64,000 nt of DNA. It comes from a bacterium Scap17 (GTDB taxonomy: Bacteria > Pseudomonadota > Gammaproteobacteria > Pseudomonadales > Halomonadaceae). The DNA is taken from positions 2,108,001-2,172,000 of the forward strand of contig VINJ01000001.1 in assembly GCA_013376735.1 (NCBI GenBank), read 5' to 3'. Of this stretch, positions 16,655-24,953 are shown piece after piece; positions within the stretch are counted from its first letter, which is position 1; each line of letters starts with the position of its first letter. The notes under the pieces are model-generated. The model made no database searches. It saw only the letters and a program-made list of their open reading frames with translations, and was not told where the DNA came from. Both the position numbers and the translations under genes were made by a program.

Positions 16655-17992
16655 TCAGCCGCGGTTGAACGAGAGTCGCTGGCCGTTGGCCACCGGATTG
16701 ACGGTCTTGCCGTCATAGGCTTTCACGCCGTTGACGAAGGTCGCATCGATACGCGCCTTGAAGGTCACGCCATCGAAGGGGCTCCAACCACACTTGTAGA
16801 GCACGTTGTCACGCGTGACGCTGGTCTCGCCATTGAGGTCGACCAGCACGAGGTCAGCGAAGGCCCCTTCACGGATGTAGCCGCGATCGACGATGGAGAA
16901 GCGATCCGCCACGTTGTGACTGGTCTTCTGCACCAGAGTCGCCAGGTCGTAGATGCCGTCCTGAACCTGGTCGAGCAGTGACAGCAGGGCATGCTGCACC
17001 AGCGGCAGGCCGGAAGGTGCCTTGAAGTACGGGTTCTGCTTCTCTTCCCAGGTATGCGGTGCGTGATCGGTGGCGATGATGTCGATACGGCCATCCATCA
17101 CGGCAGCGCGCAGGGCGGCGCGGTCTTCGGCGGTCTTCACTGCCGGGTTGCACTTGATCAGGCTGCCACGGGTGTCGTAATCGGCGTCGCTGAACCACAG
17201 GTGGTGCGCGCAGACTTCGGCGGTGATCTGCTTGCCCTTCATCGGGCCGGCCTTGAACAGCGCCATTTCCTCGGCGGTGGTCAGGTGCAGGACATGCAGC
17301 TGGGTACCGTTGCGGGTCGCCAGGTCGATCGCCAGACGCGAGCTCTTGATGCAGGCTTCGCGCGAGCGGATCAGGCCGTGTTCGGAGAAGGGCACGTCTT
17401 CCCCGAAACGCTCGCGCCAGCGCGCCTCGTTCTCGAGAATCATCGGCGTGTCTTCGCAATGCGTGACGATGGGCGTCGGGGCATGCTTGAAGATGCCTTC
17501 GAGAATCTCCGGATCATCGACCAGCATGTTGCCGGTAGAGGCGCCCATGAAGATCTTGATGCCGCAGGTCTGGTTCGGATCCAGCGTCTTGATCGCTTCC
17601 AGGTTGTCGTTGCTGGCACCCAGATAGAAGGCGTGGTTGGCATGGGCACGACCGGCCGCCACGGCAAACTTGGCTTCCAGTGCATCGCTGTCCAGGGTCG
17701 CCGGCTTGACGTTGGGCATGTCGAAGAAGGTGGTGATCCCCCCGGCCACGGCAGCAGCTGACTCGGTGGCGATGTTGCCCTTGGCGGTCAGGCCCGGCTC
17801 ACGGAAGTGCACCTGATCATCGATCATGCCCGGCAGCAGATGGCGGCCGGCGGCATCAATCACTTCACGTGCATCGAGGTGAGACAGGTCGCTGGCGATG
17901 GCGTGAATACGCCCGTCCTTGATGCCCACATCCTGGGTGGAAATGGTGCCTTCGTTGACGACTTGCGCCTGTGAGATGCGGATGTCCAGCAT
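16655..17992 (-). CDS. dihydroorotase, zinc-regulon paralogue (PyrC/PyrQ type)
   Basis: 445-aa class I dihydroorotase (amidohydrolase), converting carbamoyl-aspartate to dihydroorotate in pyrimidine synthesis. Motifs: GMIDDQVHFREPG (about 56-68), carbamylated-Lys region GIKIFMGASTGNM, His in PIVTHCED and LHVLHLTTAEE, Asp in IIATDHAPH. The usual H-x-H metal motif is Q-V-H here (Gln60). Placed between zur and znuA with a candidate Zur box 20 bp before its start. Dihydroorotase paralogues are known members of Zur regulons in pseudomonads, where they back up a zinc-dependent PyrC. A second dihydroorotase elsewhere in the genome is expected but not visible here. Confidence 0.88.
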   Translation of the reverse strand: MLDIRISQAQVVNEGTISTQDVGIKDGRIHAIASDLSHLDAREVIDAAGRHLLPGMIDDQVHFREPGLTAKGNIATESAAAVAGGITTFFDMPNVKPATLDSDALEAKFAVAAGRAHANHAFYLGASNDNLEAIKTLDPNQTCGIKIFMGASTGNMLVDDPEILEGIFKHAPTPIVTHCEDTPMILENEARWRERFGEDVPFSEHGLIRSREACIKSSRLAIDLATRNGTQLHVLHLTTAEEMALFKAGPMKGKQITAEVCAHHLWFSDADYDTRGSLIKCNPAVKTAEDRAALRAAVMDGRIDIIATDHAPHTWEEKQNPYFKAPSGLPLVQHALLSLLDQVQDGIYDLATLVQKTSHNVADRFSIVDRGYIREGAFADLVLVDLNGETSVTRDNVLYKCGWSPFDGVTFKARIDATFVNGVKAYDGKTVNPVANGQRLSFNRG

Positions 17993-18012
17993 GTGACGTC
18001 CTCCGTGGGAAG

Positions 18013-18035
18013 CAAATGTTATATCGTATCAAAAG
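18013..18035 (-). promoter_or_regulatory. candidate Zur box upstream of pyrC-znuACB
   Basis: CAAATGTTATATCGTATCAA: against the gammaproteobacterial Zur consensus (AAATGTTATA, centre, TATAACATTT) the first half matches ten of ten bases and the second half partly. It lies in the 59-bp zur-pyrC gap and would control pyrC and the znu genes downstream. Confidence 0.6.
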
Positions 18036-18051
18036 CGCTCGCAAGCGCCGT

Positions 18052-18519
18052 TCACTTAGCGTTTTCTGCCATGGCAGCTGCTTGAGAGGTGCAATCCTGG
18101 CAACGCCCCTCGAGTTCGATGGTCTGGCGTTCGATCGAGAAACCATGGCGATCGGCGCTGGCGACTAGCCGGGTGCCGAGATCGTCATCATGCATTTCCT
18201 CGACACGACCGCAGCCGCGGCAGATCAACAGCTGAAAGCCGTGCTGATGTTCCGGGCAGTGGCAGGCAAGGTAGGCATTGAGTGATTCGATGCGATGGAC
18301 GAGGCCCTGTTCGAGCAGGAAGTCCAGCGCACGATAGATCGTGGGAGGGCGGGCAGCGCCATGCTCCTTGGCGAGCTGATCCAGCAGGTCATACGCCTTG
18401 AGTGCGCCATGACTGGTCGCGATCATTTCCAGTACACGTCGCCGTATCGGCGTAAATCGCACACCGCGCGCCAGACATTGACGTTCGGCCTGGTCAATCA
18501 GCGAAAGTGGCTCTGGCAT
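18052..18519 (-). CDS. zur: zinc uptake regulator Zur (Fur family)
   Basis: About 155 aa. N-terminal winged helix (GVRFTPIRRRVLEMIATSHGALKAYDLLDQL; TIYRALDFLLEQGLVHRIES) and C-terminal dimerisation domain with two structural CxxC pairs (LICRGCGRVEE; GRCQDC) and His-rich CHCPEHQHGFQ. Neighbourhood (znuABC, pyrC) identifies it as Zur, not Fur. Start ATG 18519, with the longer frame unsupported. In the presence of zinc it should repress the two flanking boxes. Confidence 0.92.
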   Translation of the reverse strand: MPEPLSLIDQAERQCLARGVRFTPIRRRVLEMIATSHGALKAYDLLDQLAKEHGAARPPTIYRALDFLLEQGLVHRIESLNAYLACHCPEHQHGFQLLICRGCGRVEEMHDDDLGTRLVASADRHGFSIERQTIELEGRCQDCTSQAAAMAENAK

Positions 18520-18722
18520 GAAGAATCCTGATTGTCGTGAATCCCGGATGTCAAAAGGCGTCAAGCGCGATGAGGGCAAGTGCGTCAGCGCGCAGCCTGA
18601 ATGACCAGATGCTTATTCTAGGGCAAATGGGCCATGACGGGCCACCGGCAAGGGCATCGGGGCTGCGTGAGTCACGTAAAGGCAACGCACGGCGCAGGGG
18701 CCGACATGAAAGCGTGGACAAG

Positions 18723-18745
18723 CGAGCAATATGATATAACATAAC
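18723..18745 (+). promoter_or_regulatory. candidate Zur box upstream of DUF1826 gene
   Basis: Contains ATATGATATAACATAAC; the right half TATAACATAAC matches the Zur half-site consensus at 9 of 11 positions, the left half is weak. It lies 58 bp before the DUF1826 start in the zur/DUF1826 divergent gap, in an AT-rich patch. Confidence 0.55.
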
Positions 18746-18803
18746 AATTATTGCTTTCTGATCGCGATGATAGACCCGCGACCATCCCTGACAGGAGGAT
18801 TTC

Positions 18804-19517
18804 ATGGCCCAGTTCGAGGCGCTGCACCCACCCCTTCACACACGGCCCGAGTCACGCCTGGCAGCCAGTTCGTCACCTTCGACCCTCGCGGCGGCACCAA
18901 GACCCGCAACCCATTGGCATATCGGTCACGAGGCACATGACCTGGGAGCCATCTTCGATCCCGATATCAGTCTGGCCGTGATGCAACGCCGCATCGATGC
19001 GGCATTGAAGATGGCGGTCAAGGCTCAGTCCTCGGGTGCCTACCCGCTGCGCATGCGCTGGCGTGGCCCGATCAGTGATCTGCGTGAGGCGCTGGAGCGC
19101 TACCTTCCCGCACCGGATGCCGGGGCTGCGCTGATAGAGGATATCCGTGTGCTGGGTGAGGCCATGGGCGAACTCTTCGAGGTCAAGGATATCGGCATGC
19201 GACTGGAGATGACCCAGAGCGCCATGTGCCCGCGCTTTCATGTCGATCGCATCCCCGTCAGATTGGTGACGACCTACGATGGCCCGGGCACCCAGTGGCT
19301 GCCGGAACATGCCGCCGACAGAATGGCACTGGGCCATGGCCAACCCGGCCATCAGGACATCTGCCTGGCCCCCGGCGAGATACATGAGCTGCGCCCGGGC
19401 AGCCTGGCGTTGCTCAAGGGCGAGTGCTGGCCGGACAACGAAGGACGAGGGCTGATCCATCGCTCACCGGTGGTGCCCAATGGCAGTCGCCTGATGTTGA
19501 GCATGGACCCCGGCTGA
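18804..19517 (+). CDS. DUF1826 protein, predicted zinc-regulon member
   Basis: 237 aa. Matches the DUF1826 family, whose biochemical function I do not know; members tend to occur in zinc-limitation gene sets. The C-terminal half carries CPRFHVDRIPVRLVTTYDGP (His146, Asp148) and, about 70 residues on, LIHRSPVVPNGSRLM (His219, Arg229). This H-x-D ... H-x9-R pattern is that of Fe(II)/2-oxoglutarate dioxygenase folds, so an oxygenase-like or metal-binding fold is possible (inference). ATG preceded by AGGAGG. Followed by a strong terminator. Confidence 0.78.
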   Translation: MAQFEALHPPLHTRPESRLAASSSPSTLAAAPRPATHWHIGHEAHDLGAIFDPDISLAVMQRRIDAALKMAVKAQSSGAYPLRMRWRGPISDLREALERYLPAPDAGAALIEDIRVLGEAMGELFEVKDIGMRLEMTQSAMCPRFHVDRIPVRLVTTYDGPGTQWLPEHAADRMALGHGQPGHQDICLAPGEIHELRPGSLALLKGECWPDNEGRGLIHRSPVVPNGSRLMLSMDPG

Positions 19518-19540
19518 GCTGAGACCAAGTGAATCATCAA

Positions 19541-19574
19541 ACAAGAACACCCCGCCAAGGCGGGGTGTTCTTGT
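19541..19574. terminator. bidirectional terminator
   Basis: 16-bp perfect arms ACAAGAACACCCCGCC / GGCGGGGTGTTCTTGT, then TCTTT. Separates the DUF1826 gene (+) from the ATP-grasp gene (-). Confidence 0.88.
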
Positions 19575-19598
19575 CTTTACCGATGGCACGTCAACGGA

Positions 19599-20615
19599 TC
19601 AGTCCGCGATCGGCGCCATGCCGACAGTGGCGACATCTTCCTTGCTGCGCGAGAAGTGCTTGCGCGCAAAGGCGACACGCTCGGCGACCGGCACACCGTC
19701 GGGCTGACGCTCGATCAGCTCGAGTCGCTTGCGCAGGCCCTCGCCATTGGCCATCTGGATGGCCAGGCCCGGTCGGGCGTTGAGCTCCAGCAGCATCGGG
19801 CCATGGCGACGATCCAGCACCATGTCGGTGCCCAGATACCCCAGTCCGGTCATCTCGTAACAGCCGGCAGCCAGCTCGAGCAGGGTGTCCCACTGCGGTA
19901 CCTTGAGCGAGAAGATATCGTGCCCGGTATCGGGGTGCGCGAACTGCGGGCGATCGTACTGCACGCCGCGCACCGCCCAGCCACTGCCGATGTCCAACCC
20001 GACGCCGACCGCTCCCTGGTGGAGGTTGGCCTTGCCATCCGAGGCCGCCGTCGACAGACGCATCATCGCCATCACGGGATAGCCCTTGAAGACGATGACA
20101 CGAATGTCCGGCACACCCTCATAGGTGAACTCGGCGAAGGCCTGATCGAAGGAAATCAAGCCTTCGACCAGCGCCACATCCGGTGAGCCGCCCAGCGAAT
20201 AGAGCCCTGACAGGATATTGGAGACGTGACGTTCCATGTCGGCACGCGTGATGCGCGCGCCGCTGGGCTTCACATACTCTTCGCCATCATGGTGCTCGAC
20301 GACGAGGATCCCCTTGCCGCCTGATCCCTTGGCCGGCTTGATCACGAAACCTGCGTGATCGCGCACCATGTCGACGACGCGCTCAACCTCGAACTGGCTG
20401 GCGACCTTGCCGATCATCTCCGGCGAGGCCAGGCCGTACTTCTGACACAGCAACTTGGTCTGCAGCTTGTCATCGACCAGCGGATAGAGGCGACGGTCGT
20501 TGTATTTCGAGATATACCCGATGTTGCGGCGATTCATGCCGACAACCCCCCGGGCGCGCAAGGCGCCCGGCGTGGTCCAGTTGCGCGACCAGCGATTCAG
20601 CCATGACGAGAGCAT
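19599..20615 (-). CDS. RimK-related ATP-grasp ligase (alpha-L-glutamate ligase-like)
   Basis: 338-aa ATP-grasp enzyme. Starts with MNRRNIGYISKYNDRRLYPLVDDK-type text at about residues 27-50 after a short basic leader; nucleotide-binding segment GFVIKPAKGSGGKGILVV (about 90-107); Mg-binding acids in GPMLLELNARPGLAIQMANG. It would join an amino acid to a carboxylate (substrate unknown). Gap of one base to the 7TM gene upstream: translationally coupled. The three-gene set ATP-grasp ligase, inactive transglutaminase-7TM and retropepsin-like protease is a recurring neighbourhood in gammaproteobacteria. Confidence 0.86.
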   Translation of the reverse strand: MLSSWLNRWSRNWTTPGALRARGVVGMNRRNIGYISKYNDRRLYPLVDDKLQTKLLCQKYGLASPEMIGKVASQFEVERVVDMVRDHAGFVIKPAKGSGGKGILVVEHHDGEEYVKPSGARITRADMERHVSNILSGLYSLGGSPDVALVEGLISFDQAFAEFTYEGVPDIRVIVFKGYPVMAMMRLSTAASDGKANLHQGAVGVGLDIGSGWAVRGVQYDRPQFAHPDTGHDIFSLKVPQWDTLLELAAGCYEMTGLGYLGTDMVLDRRHGPMLLELNARPGLAIQMANGEGLRKRLELIERQPDGVPVAERVAFARKHFSRSKEDVATVGMAPIAD

Positions 20616-20616
20616 C

Positions 20617-22179
20617 TCAATCCTCCGTCAGCGGCTTGAAGCGGCGCAATTCCAGCAGACGATAGCCGGTGTAGTTGCCGAGCAGCAGGATGAAGGCCAT
20701 CAGCACCAGTTGCAGACCGAGGAAGTTGAAGGTCAGGTGACGCACCCAGGGATTGTTCATCGCCAGATAGGCCAGCACAGCGGTCAGAAGGCTGCCGCCA
20801 CCTTGCTTGAGCACTTCCTTGGGACCTTCCTCTTCCCACAGGATCGACATGCGCTCGACGGTCCACGACAGGATGATCATCGGGAAGAAGGTGATGGTCA
20901 GGCCGGCGTTCAGACCGAAGCGATAGGCGAGTACCGAGAAGATGGAGATGATCGCGATCACCGTGATGATCACCACCGAGACCCTCGCCACCAGCAACAG
21001 ATTGAGCCGCGACAGGTAACTGCGGATCACCAGGCCCGTCGCGACGATCAGCAGGAAGCCGATCAAGCCGGTCACCAGACTTGTCTGGATGAAGGCGAGG
21101 GCGATCAATACCGGCATGAAGGTACCGGAGGTCTTGAGACCGACCAGTACACGCAACAGCACCACGACCAGCGCGCCGATCGGGATCAGCAGGATGGTCT
21201 TGAACAGCGCCTGCTCTTCCAGCGGCAGGGAGTGGATCGAGAAGTTGAGCAGCTCGTCATTGGCCAGCTTGTTGCGCACCGCGACGGCCGCCGGCTCGTT
21301 GTGACGGATCATCGAGAAGCTGACACGGGAATTCACGCCGCCTTCGACTTCCAGCATCGGCGCGCCACGACCTTCCCACAGCAGCAGGTTGTCCGGCTCA
21401 CCTTGCTTGCCGGTTTCCGGGTTGATCAGCACCCAGTCGGTGTTGATGTCTTCAGCATCGGCGGCCTCGACATCCACCGCCTCGTTGCCTTGCGGCGTTT
21501 CGGCGAAGACCTGCAACCAGGACGAGACCGTCTGGCGACGACGACCGTCTTCCAGGCTCAGGCCGCTGACCAGACGCGCACTGACACCGGCCTCATTGAG
21601 CAGGCGCAGCATGAGCTCGGGACGCTCGAACTGGGTCAGCAGCAGGCGCGCATTCTCGCCCTGACGCTGATTGTCGAACTGCTTGATCAACTCACGTGCG
21701 AAGGTGAACGAATCGGCACTGCGCTCACGGGCCTGATCGATGACCTGGGCCGCGGCGGTATCGTAGGGACGCTCCCAGGAGACTTCCTGAGGGGCCGGCA
21801 GGCGCTTGATGGCCGCAGGGGTTGCGTTGTCGGACTCCAGCATGGTCACGGTGTAATACAGCAGCTGCGAGCCTGCTGCTTCACGGATCGACCATTCGGC
21901 ACGACGGCCCGGCAGGTCATCCAGATAGGACAGCCCGAAGCCCGAGGACGCCGTGTTCTCGGTGAGAACGCTGTAGCCTTTCTGGTTTTCCGGCAGCGCC
22001 AGCGACGCCTTGACCGGACCACCAGTGGCCGTGAAGGCCACTTGGGCTTCGATATCCCACACTTTTTGCTGTGCACCGGGTACCCAGGGCACATCAAACG
22101 AAATATGGCGATAGGCGGTCAGGCCCACACCGATCAGCATCAACAGGCCGACCAGAAGATAGAAAGCAAAACGCGACAT
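20617..22179 (-). CDS. 7TM membrane protein with inactive transglutaminase domain
   Basis: About 520 aa. One N-terminal TM helix (FAFYLLVGLLMLIGVGLTAY), a periplasmic region of about 250 residues resembling an inactive transglutaminase fold, then about seven TM helices from ALFKTILLIPIGALVVVLLRVL onward, including RSYLSRLNLLLVARVSVVIITVIAI. Matches the Transglut_i_TM / 7TM_transglut arrangement. Start ATG 22179 follows AAGGAC. Probable partner of the adjacent ATP-grasp ligase and protease; the process they carry out is not established from sequence. Confidence 0.86.
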   Translation of the reverse strand: MSRFAFYLLVGLLMLIGVGLTAYRHISFDVPWVPGAQQKVWDIEAQVAFTATGGPVKASLALPENQKGYSVLTENTASSGFGLSYLDDLPGRRAEWSIREAAGSQLLYYTVTMLESDNATPAAIKRLPAPQEVSWERPYDTAAAQVIDQARERSADSFTFARELIKQFDNQRQGENARLLLTQFERPELMLRLLNEAGVSARLVSGLSLEDGRRRQTVSSWLQVFAETPQGNEAVDVEAADAEDINTDWVLINPETGKQGEPDNLLLWEGRGAPMLEVEGGVNSRVSFSMIRHNEPAAVAVRNKLANDELLNFSIHSLPLEEQALFKTILLIPIGALVVVLLRVLVGLKTSGTFMPVLIALAFIQTSLVTGLIGFLLIVATGLVIRSYLSRLNLLLVARVSVVIITVIAIISIFSVLAYRFGLNAGLTITFFPMIILSWTVERMSILWEEEGPKEVLKQGGGSLLTAVLAYLAMNNPWVRHLTFNFLGLQLVLMAFILLLGNYTGYRLLELRRFKPLTED

Positions 22180-22281
22180 GGGAGTCCTTGAAATGTCTGG
22201 AGCAGTCATGATGGCTCGGTGGCGCACCGAGCCATGTCAGGCAGCGAAGCCGGGCAGAGGAGACAGGAGGGCGCTTGCCAC

Positions 22282-23112
22282 TCAGTCGCGGTTGCCTTCG
22301 TTCGGGTCCTCGTCCTTGGCCGCTTCGTTACTGGGTGCACTGCCCGGGTACTCCGGACGTGCATTGATGAAGGTACGGCTGACGTCCACCGCAGCGATGT
22401 CCATCATGAAGCGACGGCCCAGCAATACCGGATAGGTGAGATCACGACGATCATTGAGGGTGAACTCGACCTTCTGCTTGATGTCACCCAGCGTCATCAG
22501 CAGGCTGACGACGGGACGCTCTTCGCGGCCGGAGGCCTGGATGATGGTTACCGTGCGGCTGACCTGGGCTTCGACCCACTTATCACGATCGCCTGACACG
22601 AAATACTTGCCGTCATCCCGCAGCGCCAGTTTGAACTTGACCCACTTGGCGCCGTCGCGCTCGAATTCGGTGATATCACGCGCCGACAGCGACGAGGTGT
22701 TGGCCCCGGTGTCGATCCGTGCCTTGAAGTAACTGCTGATGGTCGGGAAACCGACCCACTCGACGCGCCCAAGCAGGGTCTTGTCGAGGATGGGGTTGTC
22801 GGTCACGGCCTTGCAGGCTTCCACGGCCTGCGGCTGTGCGGGCTGTTCCATCTCGGCATGGATCTGGCGCAGCTGACTGCCGACTTCTCGCACGTCACGA
22901 CGCAGGGAGCGGCTCAGCGCCTGCTGGTCGGCAAGTTGCTGCTGTTGGACGTTGCATTGGCCTGCCAGCTGCTCCTGCAGGGCATCGATGCGTTGCGAGA
23001 AGGCATCTGGCGTCAATACCGGTTTCTGCGGTTGCGGTTGTGCCGGGACGCAGCCGGCCATGACGACGACACTGGTCAAGGAAACAGGCAATAGCAGCTT
23101 GCGGATCAGCAT
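22282..23112 (-). CDS. retropepsin-like (RimK-associated) protease lipoprotein
   Basis: 276 aa. Lipoprotein signal with lipobox VVVMAGC (Cys21), coiled-coil segment (about 35-90: LQEQLAGQCNVQQQQLADQQ) and a C-terminal domain of the family often named ATP-dependent zinc protease. The latter actually carries an aspartic-protease motif, KARIDTGANTSSLSA, as in retropepsins. GRVEWVGFPTISSYFKAR and DRRDLTYPVLLGRRFM are family signatures. First gene of the three-gene set with the 7TM protein and the ATP-grasp ligase; probably periplasmic, tethered to a membrane. Confidence 0.83.
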   Translation of the reverse strand: MLIRKLLLPVSLTSVVVMAGCVPAQPQPQKPVLTPDAFSQRIDALQEQLAGQCNVQQQQLADQQALSRSLRRDVREVGSQLRQIHAEMEQPAQPQAVEACKAVTDNPILDKTLLGRVEWVGFPTISSYFKARIDTGANTSSLSARDITEFERDGAKWVKFKLALRDDGKYFVSGDRDKWVEAQVSRTVTIIQASGREERPVVSLLMTLGDIKQKVEFTLNDRRDLTYPVLLGRRFMMDIAAVDVSRTFINARPEYPGSAPSNEAAKDEDPNEGNRD

Positions 23113-24243
23113 AGGGGAGAAGGTTCCTGTTCAGCCTTGCTGCCGCTCTACAACCTGTGTGAACGGCAGACATAATTCTTGTCCATCGTCAGTCAGCACA
23201 CTGATCCGACGATGCCTGGGTATTCCCTTGTATAGCTTTGGCGTTCTAGCACCGAAGCGTTACTGGAGGCGATCATACGTAGCCCGAATGGTGACTGTCC
23301 ACGTTTCAGCACCTGACGCCGAGCCATTTACTGCGATTCACCAACGTAGCGATCACTTTATGTCGCCAGTCGAGGACAGACCACACCAGCTCACGCCAGT
23401 CGTGGGTCAGAGCCGCTATCAGCCGGCTGTAGATATAACGCCAGCTTGGCTTGCGTCGTTTTCAGGTGACGAAAACCTTGATGGAATCCAATCTGCAGAC
23501 AGAACTAACCTTCGCGGCAACTTGCACAGCCAGACCTCACTGTTTGCGCATTGTTCAGGATGCCACTGCATCATCAGCGCGGGATCACAGCATGGTAACG
23601 ACACGATCTCGGATGCGAGTGTGCCGACGAAGCGAGCTAGACTGTCGCCAAACTGATCAAATGCAGGCCACTCAGCAAAAGATAGGCGGGAACGTCGACT
23701 GACTCCATCGGCTGACTTTAATGACAAGCAGAACGAGGTTCACAAGCAGCTATGCAGAAGCTGTCATGCACGCGGAGGAGGCCAAGTGCCTGAAGATCGA
23801 CGCTCAAGCATTGATGCACACAGCTTTAGCATGCTCACGAAACATCGTATTTAACATAATATATATTATACGAACTGTGAATATGTAGGTTTTGAGAGTG
23901 ATTCTGGCGCGTCCTCATAGCCAGTTCCTGTGGTTCATCAGGCCATATCAATCAGGTCGAGCCGTCAGGACAAGTCCTGCGAGAGGAATCTGTCGGCTTG
24001 CAGCAGCGACGGCAAGAATCACGGGCCACTTTAGCACCCGCTAGATACTTCGAGACAATTTGCCGGAGTCCGTGAGTCAGGAAGCCCGTTGCTCAGGAGC
24101 GCGAATAAACTTATCCTTGATACAACTCACGCACAATCGTTGTAGAATAATTCGGACCACATGTAATCCACGCTGCAGATCTTGTCACCCAACCTTGCCG
24201 CGCACCGTGATGACTCACGGATGGGCGCCAACCGGAGTCAGCG
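23113..24243. other. 1.1-kb stretch without a convincing gene
   Basis: Codon usage and frame lengths here do not support a gene. A 102-codon minus frame at 23419-23727 shows some protein-like character but no family I recognise; it may be decayed coding DNA. At 23846-23872 there is an AT-rich dyad with a perfect 14-bp core (ATAATATATATTAT, 23856-23869) within CGTAT...ATACG arms. The region is richer in A+T than its neighbours. The end (about 24100-24243) must hold the promoter for the DUF3833 gene. Confidence 0.5.
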
Positions 24244-24861
24244 ATGCCCTCTTTCTCATCCTGTCTGTCAGCTAGCGCTGGATTCATGCACAACGGCATT
24301 CGGTGCATCAGCGGCCGCGCAGCCGTGTTGATCATGGCAGCGGGGTTATCAGCCTGTAGCGGACCTCAGATAGAAGATTACGCGGGCAGCGGCCCTGAAC
24401 TTCGCATCGATGAGTACTTCCTGGGCCATACACGTGGCTGGGGCATGGTGCAGGATTACCGTGGTGAGGTGACGCGGCGGTTCGTGGTCGATGTCATCGG
24501 CAGCATGCAAGGCAATCAGCTGATTCTGGAGGAAGACTTCGTCTATGCCGATGGCGAGACGCAACACCGCCGCTGGACCTTTACCCCGGCGGGTGAACGC
24601 CAATGGACTGGTCGAGCGGCAGATGTGACGGGCGAAGCGACAGCGACGACCCGCGGTAACGCCTTGCGCATGAACTACGTGCTCCAGGTACCGATCGACG
24701 ACAGTACCTGGGAGTTCAGCATGGATGACTGGATGTATCTGCAACCGGATGGTCGCATCCTTAACCGGACCTCGATGCGCAAACTGGGCCTCGAAGCTGC
24801 TAATATCACCCTGGCATTTCAGCGCTGCCCCTGTGACTCACCAGCATCTGAGCCGAAATGA
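24244..24861 (+). CDS. DUF3833 family lipoprotein
   Basis: 205 aa. N-terminal hydrophobic segment ending in lipobox LSAC (SGRAAVLIMAAGLSACSG), then a compact beta-rich domain with DYAGSGPELRIDEYFLGHTRGWGMVQDYRGEVTRRF and NYVLQVPIDDSTWEFSMDDWMYLQPDGRILNRTSMRK-type features that define DUF3833. Function unknown; likely periplasmic face of a membrane. ATG 24244 has GGAG eight bases upstream; an ATG at 24286 would give a more standard signal peptide but has no ribosome site. Confidence 0.8.
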   Translation: MPSFSSCLSASAGFMHNGIRCISGRAAVLIMAAGLSACSGPQIEDYAGSGPELRIDEYFLGHTRGWGMVQDYRGEVTRRFVVDVIGSMQGNQLILEEDFVYADGETQHRRWTFTPAGERQWTGRAADVTGEATATTRGNALRMNYVLQVPIDDSTWEFSMDDWMYLQPDGRILNRTSMRKLGLEAANITLAFQRCPCDSPASEPK

Positions 24862-24953
24862 CAGCTCTTGCGCGGCAGTTATGTTGGCCCCTGATGGCTT
24901 CAGTCCTCGATAGCGCCAGCCTTTGTCGGTTCCAGCGCCTGACAGCCCAACTC

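Noticed and set aside
15367-16668. 433-codon plus-strand frame opposite znuA
   Set aside because: Its repeated hydrophobic segment (MLVVIRVGFML type) is simply the antisense of the ZnuA His-rich repeat.
20500-22191. 563-codon plus-strand frame opposite the 7TM and ATP-grasp genes
   Set aside because: Gln/Asp/His/Arg-rich text typical of the antisense of a GC-rich membrane-protein gene; the minus-strand genes have clear domains and ribosome sites.
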